Part shown: piece after piece, positions 37,727 to 48,752 of the stretch
How the letters are laid out: every line of letters begins with the position of its first letter
How positions within the stretch are numbered: the first letter of the stretch is position 1
Assembly (NCBI RefSeq): GCF_004210375.1
Contig: NC_134834.1
Location: 12,199,857 to 12,263,856, forward strand
Direction: 5' to 3'
DNA length: 64,000 nt
Origin: Tachypleus tridentatus
Taxonomy: Eukaryota > Arthropoda > Merostomata > Xiphosura > Limulidae
Notes under the pieces: generated by a model
Database searches by the model: none
The model's input: the letters and a program-made list of their open reading frames with translations, nothing else
Told to the model about the DNA's origin: nothing
Translations under genes and position numbers: made by a program

Positions 37727-38010
37727 ATCGTGAGCGATATATGGACTAAACTTTCTTCAAAATGGCGTGCGGGAATCTAAAACAACAGCGGTAATACGGA
37801 TCTCAGGCGTTCTCACTACCCTATCTGCTTCTTGTCGATATTGTATCTGTCGGCGTGAGTTAGTAGGCGCGCATGTAGTTCTTTATTCTCATAGGCTGAA
37901 AGCGTCACGATACCTTTAGTGCGCATGTGTCAAAAATATGATGCTCCGAATGAAATGTCACCTACCGTGGATTTAAATGTAGACAGTGAGGACGGAATGC
38001 GCCTGTCACG
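37727..38010 (-). promoter_or_regulatory. Candidate fax promoter / 5' UTR
   Basis: The 280 bp before the fax start is richer in CpG than its surroundings (GGCGTGCGGG, TGTCGGCGTGAG, AGGCGCGCATG). No TATA box is at an obvious position. The call rests on location and composition; a further upstream non-coding exon cannot be excluded. Confidence 0.35.
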
Positions 38011-38197
38011 GTACAGCTGAATATTTACACCATCTGACATGAGTCACATGTTTTGTGCTCGTAACATGAAATAATGTAATAATTTAAACAGCTTTTCTAA
38101 ACACTAGTGCTCGTGAAAAAAGTAAAATAAATGTATCACTGACACACGAAGATTCAACTGAATACCGTATACCACATGTTGATAACGCCTTCCGATT

Positions 38198-38370
38198 ATA
38201 TATATGTAAAAACAGCGAGTGTTGGTAGAGAAAGCGTTATGTAGAAGAGCGAACAACGTTTCGAACTTCGATCATAGCGAACCTGACGATGACCGTAGAA
38301 GGTCGAAACGTTGTTCGCTCTTCTACACCGTGTTTTCTCTATCCATACCAGCCATTTTTACATATATATA
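38198..38370. mobile_element. Palindromic (fold-back) element
   Basis: The left arm (38198-38269) and right arm (38298-38370) are inverted copies sharing TATATATGTAAAAA, GTAGAAGAGCGAACAACGTT and TCGA(A/C)CTTC. The apex holds CTGACGATGACC and GGTCGAAACG. The right flank to 38405 (CTACAAGTGGGTTTTCTTGTC) also occurs at 6880-6950, so the element is dispersed. No protein frame. Confidence 0.8.
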
Positions 38371-38579
38371 ATTTTCTCTACAAGTGGGTTTTCTTGTCAT
38401 CACGAATTATAACGCCTTCAAATATTGCGAGGTGAAACGAATTGTTCAGAACTGAAGGGTTTTTGTTTTTATTATTATAAAGGCCTCTACTTAGTGGGAC
38501 TGGGTTTCATTATTGGGTCTATGAAACAGGGATAATAAATATTTTCAACAAATTGATCAAAATATTTACTGCGCTAAAC
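38371..38579. other. Spacer with shared dispersed-repeat flank
   Basis: The first 35 bp belong to the dispersed repeat; the rest shows nothing recognised. Confidence 0.5.
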
Positions 38580-38700
38580 GTATTTGTTTGTAAATAAATA
38601 CAAGGCTACACAATGGGCCATCTGTGCTCTGCCCATCACGGGTATCAAACCTGGTTTCTGGCATATTAAGTCCAAAGAAATACCGTTGTGTCAGTGATGA
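38580..38700 (-). mobile_element. SINE family B, best-preserved copy
   Basis: TTTGTTTGTAAATAAATACA, AGGCTACACAATGGGCCATC, TGCTCTGCCCATCACGGGTA and TCAAACCTGG, then AAGTCCAAAG and GTGTCAGTGATG at the head. Confidence 0.8.
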
Positions 38701-38983
38701 CTAACGTGTTTGTACTCTGTTATCTAGTATACTTAAAGTTTGCACAGTGAGTTTGTTTTAAGGTTCTTTATAGATGCTATTACATTTTAATTATAAAAAT
38801 ATTCAATCTCCTATTAGAAATATGTTATTAGATTTGTTTTTTTAAAGATTGCACGTCTTTTTTCTTATCTTTAAAAACTAAACTTTATTCAGTCAGTGGT
38901 TTTTGTGCTCAGCTTAGAAAGTCTTTAAAAGTTTGACTTTTAAAGGATTTAACTATGGTGTACATGAACTCTGAAACATTGTC

Positions 38984-41900
38984 GTTCAAAGTTACTCAAT
39001 ACAGTGGGCATTTAGTACACAGTACCTTGTCATGCAGTTCACACACAAAGTTACTCAATACAGTGGGCATTTAGTACACAGTACCTTGTCATAAAGTTCA
39101 CACATACAAAGTTACTCAATACAGGGGGCATTTAGTATACAGTACCTTGTCATGCAGTTCACATACAAAGTTACTCAATACAGGGGCATTTAGTATACAG
39201 TACCTTGTCATACAGTTCACACACAAAGTTACTCAATACAGGGGGCATTTAGTATACAGTACCTTGTCATACAGTTCACACACAAAGTTACTCAATATAG
39301 GGGCATTTAGTATACAGTACCTTGTCATACAGTTCACACACAAAGTTACTCAATACAGGGGGCATTTAGTATACAGTACCTTGTCATACAGTTCACATAC
39401 AAAGTTACTCAATACAGGGGCATTTAGTATACAGTACCTTGTCATACAGTTCACACACAAAGTTACTCAATACAGGGGGCATTTAGTATACAGTACCTTG
39501 TCATACAGTTCACACACAAAGTTACTCAATATAGGGGCATTTAGTATACAGTACCTTGTCATACAGTTCACACACAAAGTTACTCAATACAGGGGGCATT
39601 TAGTACACAGTACCTTGTCATACAGTTCACACACAAAGTTACTCAATACAGGGGCATTTAGTATACAGTTCACACACAAAGTTACTCAATACAGGGGGCA
39701 TTTAGTACACAGTACCTTGTCATACAGTTTACACACAAAGTTACTCAATACAGGGGCATTTAGTACACAGTACCTTGTCATACAGTTCACACACAAAGTT
39801 ACTCAATACAGGGGGCATTTAGTACACAGTACCTTGTCATACAGTTCACACACAAAGTTACTCAATACAGGGGCATTTAGTACACAGTACCTTGTCATAC
39901 AGTTCACACACAAAGTTACTCAATACAGGGGCATTTAGTACACAGTACCTTGTCATGCAGTTCACACACAAAGTTACTCAATACAGGGGGCATTTAGTAC
40001 ACAGTACCTTGTCATGCAGTTCACACACAAAGTTACTCAATACAGGGGGCATTTAGTACACAGTACCTTGTCATGCAGTTCACACACAAAGTTACTCAAT
40101 ACAGGGGGTATTTAGTACACAGTACCTTGTTATACAGTTCACACACAAAGTTACTCAATACAGGGGGCATTTAGTACACAGTACCTTGTCATACAGTTCA
40201 CACACAGAGTTACTCAATACAGGGGGCATTTAGTATACAGTACCTTGTCATACAGTTCACACACAAAGTTACTCAATACAGGGGCATTTAGTACACAGTA
40301 CCTTGTCATACAGTTCACACACAAAGTTACTCAATACAGGGGCATTTAGTATACAGTACCTTGTCATACAGTTCACACACAAAGTTACTCAATACAGGGG
40401 GCATTTAGTACACAGTACCTTGTCATACAGTTCACACACAAAGTTACTCAATACAGGGGACATTTAGTACACAGTACCTTGTCATACAGTTCACACACAA
40501 AGTTACTCAATACAAGGGACATTTAGTACACAGTACCTTGTCATAACGTTCACACACAAAGTTATTCAATACAGGGGCATTTAGTATACAGTACCTTGTC
40601 ATACAGTTCACACACAAAGTTACTCAATACAGGGGCATTTAGTACACAGTACCTTGTCATGCAGTTCACACACAAAGTTACTCAATACAGGGGCATTTAG
40701 TACACAGTACCTTGTCATACAGTTCACACACATAGTTACTCAATACAGGGGGCATTTAGTATACAGTACCTTGTCATACAGTTCACACACAAAGTTACTC
40801 AATACAGGGGGCATTTAGTACACAGTACCTTGTCATACAGTTCACACACAAAGTTACTCAATACAGGGGCATTTAGTATACAGTACCTTGTCATACAGTT
40901 CACACACAAAGTTACTCAATACAGTGGGCATTTAGTACACAGTACCTTGTCATACAGTTCACACACAAAGTTACTCAATACAGTGGGCATTTAGTACACA
41001 GTACCTTGTCATACAGTTCACACACAAAGTTACTCAATACAGTGGGCATTTAGTACACAGTACCTTGTCATACAGTTCACACACAAAGTTACTCAATACA
41101 GGGGCATTTAGTAGACAGTACCTTGTCATACAGTTCACACACAAAGTTACTCAATACAGGGGGCATTTAGTACACAGTACCTTGTCATACAGTTCACACA
41201 CAAAGTTACTCAATACAGGGGCATTTAGTACACAGTACCTTGTCATACAGTTCACACACAAAGTTACTCAATACAGGGGGCATTTAGTACACAGTACCTT
41301 GTCATACAGTTCACACACAAAGTTACTCAATACAGGGGCATTTAGTACACAGTACCTTGTCATACAGTTCACACACAAAGTTACTCAATACAGGGGGCAT
41401 TTAGTATACAGTACCTTGTCATACAGTTCACACACAAAGTTACTCAATACAGGGGGCATTTAGTATACAGTACCTTGTCATAGTGTTCACACACAAAGTT
41501 ACTCAATACAGGGGCATTCAGTACACAGTACCTTGTCATACAGTTCACACACAAAGTTACTCAATACAGGGGGCATTTAGTATACAGTACCTTGTCATAC
41601 AGTTCACACACAGAGTTACTCAATACAGGGGGCATTCAATACATAGTACCTTGTCATACAGTTCACACACAAAGTTACTCAATACAGGGGGCATTTAGTA
41701 TACAGTACCTTGTCATAGTGTTCACACACAAAGTTACTCAATACAGGGGCATTCAGTACACAGTACCTTGTCATACAGTTCACACACAAAGTTACTCAAT
41801 ACAGGGGGCATTTAGTATACAGTACCTTGTCATACAGTTCACACACAAAGTTATTCAATACAGGGGCATTTAGTACACAGTACCTTGTCATACAGTTCAC

Positions 41901-42004
41901 ACACAAAGTTACTCAATACAGGGGGCATTTAGTATACAGTACCTTGTCATACAGTTCACACACAAAGTTACTCAATACAGGGGGCATTCAATACATAGTA
42001 CCTT
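38984..42004. repeat. 57-59-bp minisatellite array P (~51 copies)
   Basis: The unit is CAGTTCACACACAAAGTTAC, TCAATACAGGGGGCATTTAG, TACACAGTACCTTGTCATA. Units differ mainly in the G-run (GGGG, GGGGG, GTGGG) and in TACACAG/TATACAG. Alternating 58- and 59-bp units make a 117-bp (39-codon) dimer, which keeps frames of up to 263 codons open by arithmetic. It lies about 1.3 kb upstream of the fax start codon. Confidence 0.97.
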
Positions 42005-42301
42005 GACTTACAATTCCTATGCATAGTTACTCAGTAACTGTAAGTGACTGTTTATATATTTACGTTATGTTGCCCCGGTTACAATTATTCTGGTGGAAAC
42101 ACTTGTAGATTTTTCACATCGTATCATCATTTACTTTTAAAATGTAATATAGATTGTATGATATTGGCAGGCGCTATGTGAAACATTATAAACGACCGAA
42201 AAAGACATTAGGCTTAGCTATATTATTAAAAGCAAAACGTTCTTTATTTCAAACGTTAGAAACTAAAATTCATCTTATTTTACCGTAACTCTAGTTTAAC
42301 A

Positions 42302-42494
42302 GTGATTAATAGTCAAAACAACATACGTCAGCGTTCAAAATCTCTATAAAATGGCGTCAGAAAGCTCAGGGAAAAATATTTTCTGACTCAAAACGAACGT
42401 TTATTTTGGCTCAGAAAATATTTTTCCCTAAGCATTCTGACGCCATTTTAAAGAGATTTTGAACGCTGACGTATGTTGCTTTATTATTAATCAC
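42302..42494. mobile_element. Near-perfect ~85-bp palindrome (fold-back element)
   Basis: Arms 42302-42386 and 42411-42494 are inverted copies differing at few positions. Both contain ACATACGTCAGCGTTCAAAA, ATGGCGTCAGAA and GGGAAAAATATTTTCTGA. The loop is about 24 bases (42387-42410). No open frame. It fits a fold-back MITE. It is longer than a usual miRNA precursor. Confidence 0.85.
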
Positions 42495-42927
42495 ATGTTT
42501 ATATGTATATATATAAACATGAACTTCTTAACGAGATAAGAAAACACAACATACATTCGACCATGATTTATTTTCTCGATTGATAATACGTCAAGAAAAT
42601 TGAACAGGTTTTGATTGTCAATAATGCTTATTTATGTTTCTCATATTCTTGAAACGTGTTAGTTATCTGTTTTATCCGACTTTAACGCTGTTATGTTTTG
42701 ACATAAAACGAGGGGGTCTGTAGTTTGTTTTAGTAAAAAATAAAATCATCCAGCCTTCCGTCAAATCCAGGAAAACGTTTTCAGTACATGAAACCCAGTT
42801 TTTATTTGAACAAACGTTAATTCATCAAAAAATGAACGTTGAAGTTTTAGAACCTCAGTTGGTTAAGTTAGTTTCGCTTACGAAATTGGACGATGGTATA
42901 GAGGGCGTTACTGTTAAGAGTTATGTG
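42495..42927. other. Intergenic, nothing recognised
   Basis: AT-rich sequence without supported features. Confidence 0.5.
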
Positions 42928-43002
42928 TTGTTTGTTTGTTTTTGAATTTCGCGCAAAGCTGCACCGTCCCTAATTTAGCAGCGTAAGACTAAAGGTTTGT
43001 TT
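42928..43002 (-). mobile_element. SINE family A, internally deleted copy
   Basis: TTTGAATTTCGCGCAAAGCT joins directly to GCACCGTCCCTAATTTAGCA and GCGTAAGACTAAAGG, then breaks where the next SINE-A begins. Confidence 0.85.
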
Positions 43003-43261
43003 GTTTGTTTGTTTTGGAATTTCGCACAAAGCTACTCGAGGGCTATCTGTGCTAGCCGTCCCTAATTTAGCAGTCTAAGACTAGAGGGAAGGCAGCTAGT
43101 CATCACCACCCTCCGCCAACTCTTTTACCAACGAATAGTGGAATTGACCGTCACATTATAACGCCCCCACGGCTGAAAGAGCGAGCAGGTTTGATGCGAC
43201 TGGGATTCGAACCCGCAACCCTCAGATTACGAGTCGAACGCCTTAACCCACTTGGCCATGT
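43003..43261 (-). mobile_element. SINE family A, full copy
   Basis: Full-length element from its TTTGTTTGTTTGTTTTGGAA tail side to the CACTTGGCCATG head. It is inserted into or recombined with the preceding truncated copy. Confidence 0.95.
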
Positions 43262-43798
43262 ATGTACATAATGTAAACATAAACAAAGTATAACGCCACC
43301 TCACGACAGTATGGAACTTTGTAAAAGTTCTTTAAATTATCAGTAAAAAAATAAATTAATAAAATAAACAGGTTTTGAATTTGTGTTAACTTTTTTTAGT
43401 CGTCCTTGTAATGAGTTTAACGTTTACTGAGAGCAGTTTCGAATTATTTTCTCTGTTCTTTTATCCTTCGTCACACTAATTATGGCTCAGTTAAGCGAGA
43501 ATTTATTTTAAAGCAAAGATTAGTGTAGTGTCATGTTTGTTTATACATCAGTCTTGTCGGTTTTTCATTTCGATGGTTGACGCTATCCAGATTTCCAGCT
43601 GATCTAACACCCAGATTTTCATGGCCGATATTTTATTTTCTCTTTTATCAATTGTTAGGTTGGCATTCTTTGGAAGAACTTGTATAAATGTGAGGTGGGA
43701 AAACTTTCATAAATTTATGTCACGTGTTCAGTTTTTCACCATAAGAAATGCTGTTCACCATTAACACACACACACAAAACACCTCAAACACAGGCAAA
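43262..43798. other. Intergenic, nothing recognised
   Basis: No supported feature. Confidence 0.5.
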
Positions 43799-44079
43799 CT
43801 ATTTGTTTGTTTGCTTTGAATTCCGCGCAAAGTTACTCGAGGGCTATCTGCGCTAGCCGTCCATAATTTAGCATTGTGAGACTAGAGGGAAGGCAGCTAG
43901 TCATCACCACCCACCGCCAACTTTTGGGCTACTCTTTTACCAACGAATAGTGGGATTGACCGTCACATTATAACGCCCCCACGGCTGAATGGGCGAGCAT
44001 GTTTGGTTCGACCGGGATACGAACCCGCGACCCTCGGATTACGAGTCGAACGCCTTAACACACTTGGCCATGCCGGGCC
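43799..44079 (-). mobile_element. SINE family A, full copy
   Basis: TATTTGTTTGTTTGCTTTGA tail side to the CTTGGCCATGCCGGGCC head. The plus-strand 102-codon frame starting at 43989 begins inside it and is not a gene. Confidence 0.96.
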
Positions 44080-44435
44080 CCATGCAGACTAAAACATTTC
44101 GTTATGACGTCACTAATGGAAAATGTCTGGAAATAATTTACAGATCAGTCCGCCTAGATCTGGAACCTGTTTTCCTTGAAGACTCGAAGTATGTTTCACA
44201 TTTTTCAAGTCGCTACCGACAAGTGGATTACTTTCGCAAAGAAAGAAACGTGAAAGTGAAAGTCTGTGTACATTACAAAAGATTGGGACAAAAGTAACCC
44301 TGAATTCAATTCTCAGTAATCCTCCACAATTTGATGTTTGTTTCAGGAGTTTTTTATGCATTCTGGTTTAGACATTTTGACAATGAAGTTAACATGGATA
44401 CAAAAACAACAACAACAACAACAAAACTTTTATTA

Positions 44436-44697
44436 TTTAGATAACAATAAAAATCTTAATTTCAACCAACGTTTCGCCGTTGCATCATCGCCAGTACAAG
44501 AATTCGGGAAAGTCAAAATGGAGAAGTTCCTCGGTGGGTCAGTGGGAAGTTTACGACGATAATCCGTGGTTCGATCTCTCACAGTGAACACAGCAGACAG
44601 CCCAATGTGGCTTTGTTTTAAAAAACAAACGAACGAATGAGCAATGGCGAAACATTGGCTGAAATAGAAAGGTTTTATCATTATCTATTATTTTATG
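44436..44697. mobile_element. Diverged fold-back element enclosing a SINE-C
   Basis: TTAGATAACAATAAAAATCT and TTTCAACCAACGTTTCGCCG at the left are inverted relative to GGCGAAACATTGGCTGAAAT and TTTTATCATTATCTATTATT at the right. The left arm on the minus strand reads CTGGCGATGATGC then GGCGAAACGTTGG, like the apex at 38.28 kb. A SINE-C copy occupies 44545-44640. Confidence 0.6.
44545..44640 (+). mobile_element. SINE family C copy
   Basis: CCGTGGTTCGATCTCTCACA, GTGAACACAGCAGACAGCCC and AATGTGGCTTTGTTTTAAAA, followed by a CAAACGAACGAA tail. Confidence 0.75.
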
Positions 44698-44967
44698 AAA
44701 TCATAGTTCCCTGCATTGTTAGTATTTTTATTTACACATAACACTTCTGATAAAGAGTGTTATACATTGGTTGGAGCAAGAAATAATTATTGACTTTATT
44801 GTTGTTAGAATAACATCAAATTTAGGTCAGCTCACTGTGTTATTGTGTTCATTGTTGTTGCAAAAGATCGACACAGAAATTAATACATAACACAAACCAA
44901 CGAGTAAAAGTATCGCGGTCGGTGCTGATTTAATTGGATGAACAAGCACCAGGTGACAACGGTACTT

Positions 44968-45241
44968 TTGTTTGTTTTGAATTTTGTGCAAAGCTACTCG
45001 AGTGCTATCTGCACTAGCCGTCCCTAATTTAGCAGTGTAAGTCTAGAGGGAAGGCAGCTAGTCATTATTACCCACCGTCAACTCTTGGGCTACTATTTTA
45101 CCAACGAATAGTGGGATTAACGGTAGCATTATAACGTTCCCACAGCTGAAAGGGCGAGCGTGTTTGGTGCGACAGGGATTCGAACCCGCAGCCCTCGGAT
45201 TACGAGTCGAACGCCTTAACCCACCTGACCATACTGGGCCC
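44968..45241 (-). mobile_element. SINE family A, full copy
   Basis: TTTGTTTGTTTTGAATTTTG tail side to the CTGACCATACTGGGCCC head, with scattered substitutions. Confidence 0.95.
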
Positions 45242-45242
45242 T

Positions 45243-45325
45243 TTTGTTAGTTATTACGCACGAAGATACACTATGGGCTGTCTGTATCGAAACCCGATCT
45301 TTACCGTTATAAGTCCACAGTTTTA
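45243..45325 (-). mobile_element. SINE family B fragment
   Basis: GAAGATACACTATGGGCTGT, CTGTATCGAAACCCG and TATAAGTCCACAG. It directly abuts the SINE-A head. Confidence 0.65.
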
Positions 45326-46131
45326 CTTTTGCTCTGCACCCATATCATGATAACGAAGCTCAGAAAACGCATCACTTTCAGGTAATGCGTGGCACGTTTG
45401 AAATACCAGAATTGCGTTTGTTTTACCAAGCATTAATGGGCTTAGCAGTTTTGTCTTTTTTTATTTTATTATATGTTTAATTGAAGATTAAAGGATTTTC
45501 TTGTTGTTATATAGGTTCATTAAATTTATCACGTCTCAACTGAACTAACACTGGACAAAATATTTTTCATGATAATATCGAACCCGTTGTTGTTTGTTTG
45601 TTTGTTTTTTTTTCCTCGGTCGTCGTCGCCTAAGACTAATCTCGTGTTCGTCTGCTGATGACAGTCAAACCAACTCTCGATTTTTCGTTTGAAAATCTGA
45701 ACGATAAATGTGTTTACACATTTCTTATTATAAATTACCGAATCACATTTTTATCCAATAACTAACTGGAATAGGTCGTAAACTGTGGCATTGTCGTAAC
45801 AACAACAACAAATTTATTGCATTTAATAAACTTTGTGCCAGATGAATAACTGACATCACTGTAGAACCAAAGCCTCGGACGAGTGCAGTGAATGATGTAA
45901 CCAGAAACACAAGATTGGTTATGTGATTTTAATACCAAGAAATGTTGTTTCGTTTCATTACATTTGGACAGAATGAACAAATAAAGGAAACTGACACGAT
46001 GAATAGTTATGAATTTGTTAATTGTACATAAAATCACTCAAGATCGAGGAACTTCTTAATCGAGAAGATAAAACATGAAGAAATCTTAAAGAAGTTTCAA
46101 GAAATTTCCTTTTATTGACGTATAGTTTTTT
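45326..46131. other. Intergenic, nothing recognised
   Basis: No array, SINE or supported exon. Confidence 0.5.
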
Positions 46132-46250
46132 TTTTATTGGTTGATTGTTTAGAATTAAGTACAAAGCGACACAATGGGGGCTGTCTGTGCTCTGCCCACT
46201 AGAAGTATCGAAACCCGGTTACTATTGGTGTAAGTCAGCAGACCAACCAC
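46132..46250 (-). mobile_element. SINE family B copy
   Basis: AGTACAAAGCGACACAATGG, GCTGTCTGTGCTCTGCCCAC and GTATCGAAACCCGG, then a G-run (46260-46268) just beyond. Confidence 0.72.
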
Positions 46251-46316
46251 AACTACTGGGGGGGGGGGCTTGTGTATAGGAGTTATCATGATACTGACGA
46301 AGAGTTATGAATTTGT

Positions 46317-46451
46317 ATTGTTTTGAATTTCGCGCAAAGCTACACGAGGGCTATCTGCGCTAGCCGTCCCTAATTTAGCAGTGTAAGACTAGAGGGAAGG
46401 TAGCTAGTCAGCACCACCTAACACCAACTCATGGGCTACTCTTTTAACAAC
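46317..46451 (-). mobile_element. SINE family A, 3' half only
   Basis: TTTTGAATTTCGCGCAAAGC through CTCATGGGCTACTCTTTTAA. The head half is missing. Confidence 0.9.
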
Positions 46452-47744
46452 AAAGATTAACGAAATTCTGTGAATTCTTATCAAGACAGCGGGTTTCAAG
46501 TATAATTTGTCAATATTCGTTTTCTCGTTGTAGGTAAGGTAAACCTCTAGAATTTTTTGGTTCATTTTAAGTCGAAAATCACAATTCTTTTCCCTGTTGT
46601 TATTCCTCCAGAATATTCTTTCTGGTTTCTTCATGCCGAAAGTGCAAACGGAGTTTTTAACCTTTTCTTCAATAAGACAACAGTAAATGAAAAAAAAAAA
46701 AGTTATTCATGCCAATAATTTACTAACAAAGTAGAATCGTGTGTGATCGAACATCGAACCCTCCGTATTAATTGCTGTATTTTTAGTGACACGATTCCGT
46801 GGATAACAAGCAATTTAAGGTTCATTCCTTTGCCGTATTTGGGATTTGGGAAACTCAAACGTGTGCAACTGTACTGGACCCATTCCGACCAACAAACGTC
46901 ACACCCACGTCTGTAACTGTACTAGACCCCATTTCAGGTGGGGCCGGGATCGACATAAAAAGTGTTGTTTTTTTCTCAATAGAAACATTCGTATAGTAGT
47001 TCAGTTTTCAAAATTTAAAGGTTGGTGTTACTTAAACTCGGACAATAATCAGAAGAATGGAAAGCTAACGTTTGTCTAAAGTTACTTCACAAATGAATTG
47101 TAAAACTTGTTTATTGTTGGATATATAGAATATAGTATATGTGGTCAAAACGTTTCACTGGGTTAACCAGGCACAACAACATTTTGAAACTTTATAACCG
47201 TTGATATTACCAGCCGCAACGTCATGGTTCATAATGTGACTCCGAGTCTTTCGAATACAAACTTTCATCTTGTAGACCCGCCATCTCTTAACCGATTTGA
47301 TGTATGAATACAGTTTTGGACTTAGGAGGTCAAACCCTTTAGTATGATGTATTTCATCACGCCCAAGGTCTAATAGATTAATTTACCTTAATCTTGCCTT
47401 AAAGAATTTCAATTTGAGGTTAGACTAGTAGAGATAGTGATGAATGATGAAATCGAATCGTATAGGCGCGTGCCCCACGCTTGGTACTGTTGGCGCACAA
47501 AAATATAGCCAATAGAAAAAATGAAAAAGTTCTCATAAATTAATTTACTCTAATTAATCTCTTAAAATAATTGCAAGTGTCGCAACTATTGAGGATCCCT
47601 CTTTTGTATTATATTCATCCAACAAGAAGTAAATTTTAAGTTTTACATAATATGGTACTTTCTGTAATGATTTAAAGTGAATTTTAAGTTTCTTTGTTAT
47701 TGCTGTATTTTATTAAGCATAAAGTTAAAAAAAAAAGGTACGTT
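46452..47744. other. Intergenic, nothing recognised
   Basis: Overlapping plus-strand frames at 46799-47079 include a short internal duplication (CACCCACGTCTGTAACTGTA, similar to GTGTGCAACTGTACTGGACC). They have no recognised product. Confidence 0.4.
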
Positions 47745-47825
47745 TGTGATATGCCCACCAAAGGTATTCAAACTCGATTTCTAGCACTATAAGTCCGCAG
47801 ATACACCGCTGTGTCGGTAAGGGGC
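47745..47825 (-). mobile_element. SINE family B fragment
   Basis: ATGCCCACCAAAGGTATTCA, AACTCGATTTCTAGCACTAT and AAGTCCGCAGATACACCG, in SINE-B reverse order. Confidence 0.65.
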
Positions 47826-47988
47826 GTCTCTTTGTTACCGAAATTCTAGTAACAAGAGATTTTACTTGAACGTTGGGGCCTTTCAAATCACCTGGTGTTC
47901 ATAACAGCAAAATTAAGGTTAAAATAGGCATAATTAATATTTAAAATACGAAGTTGCTAAACTTAATTAACTACTGACATTTTTTCAT

Positions 47989-48238
47989 TGTTTGAATTTC
48001 GCGAAGAGATACACGAGGGCTATCTTCGCTACCCGGCCCTAATTTAGCAGTGGAAGACTGGAGGGAAAGAAGCTTGTCACATCACCCGCTGCCAACTCTT
48101 GGGCTACCCTTTTACCAACGAATAGTTGAATTGACCGTGACCTTATTACGCCATCACGATTGAAAGAGCAGGCGTGTTTAGTATGATGAGGTTTCGAACC
48201 CGCGACCCTCGGGATTACGAGCCGAATGTCACCTAGCC
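47989..48238 (-). mobile_element. SINE family A, older copy
   Basis: Same order as other copies but with many substitutions and small indels (GAATTTCGCGAAGAGATACA, CTACCCGGCCCTAATTTAGC). Confidence 0.88.
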
Positions 48239-48330
48239 AATAAAATGAAAAATAAAGGCGTAATTTAAATATTAAATATCAAATCTGCTAATGGTTTTTT
48301 TTTAAATAACATGTAAAAGTAAGCAAGTTT

Positions 48331-48577
48331 GTGGCCCGGCATGGCCAAGTGTGTTAAGGCGTTCGACTCGTAATCCGAGGGTCGCGGGTTCGAATCCCGG
48401 TCGAACCAAACATGCTCGCCCATTCAGCCGTGGGGGCGTTATAATGTGACGTTCAATCCCACTATTCGTTGGTAAAAGAGTAGCCCAAGAGTTGGCGGTG
48501 GGTGGTGATGACTAGCTGCCTTCCCTCTAGTCTTACACTGCTAAATTAGGGACGGCTAGCGCAGATAGCCCTCGCTA
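48331..48577 (+). mobile_element. SINE family A, least-diverged head
   Basis: GGCCCGGCATGGCCAAGTGT, GTTAAGGCGTTCGACTCGTA and GGGTTCGAATCCCGG show box A, a CGT anticodon position and box B clearly. This head looks derived from tRNA-Thr(CGT). The 3' end is cut at GATAGCCCTCG, before the usual CAAA tail. Confidence 0.96.
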
Positions 48578-48637
48578 ATTATGTCGGTGCTGTAACTAGT
48601 TAAACCCATATTTTATTTGTTATCCTTCAAGGTTTGG

Positions 48638-48752
48638 TCAGATAATACAAAGCTACACACTGGTCTATTTGCAGTGAGTTCGTCCAAAAGAGTTTATTAT
48701 CGGATTTTAGCTTCTTAAGTCTATAAACTCATCGCTGACCCACCAGGGGACA
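48638..48752 (-). mobile_element. Degraded SINE (family B/C-like)
   Basis: ATACAAAGCTACACACTGGT, then AAGTCTATAAACTCATCGCT and GACCCACCAGGGG. The order fits a reverse tRNA-derived SINE but box B is lost. Confidence 0.45.

Noticed and set aside
39147-39938. 263-codon plus-strand open frame, and similar frames at 41065-41873
   Set aside because: They lie wholly in minisatellite P. The 117-bp dimer is divisible by three, so the frame stays open without selection. There is no start context or domain.
43989-44297. 102-codon plus-strand frame
   Set aside because: Starts inside SINE-A and reads through its head; a repeat-derived frame.
48331-48405. tRNA-Thr(CGT) gene
   Set aside because: Box A, box B and a CGT anticodon position are visible, but it is the head of SINE-A, followed by the SINE body and without proper acceptor-stem pairing. 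The same holds for the other SINE heads.
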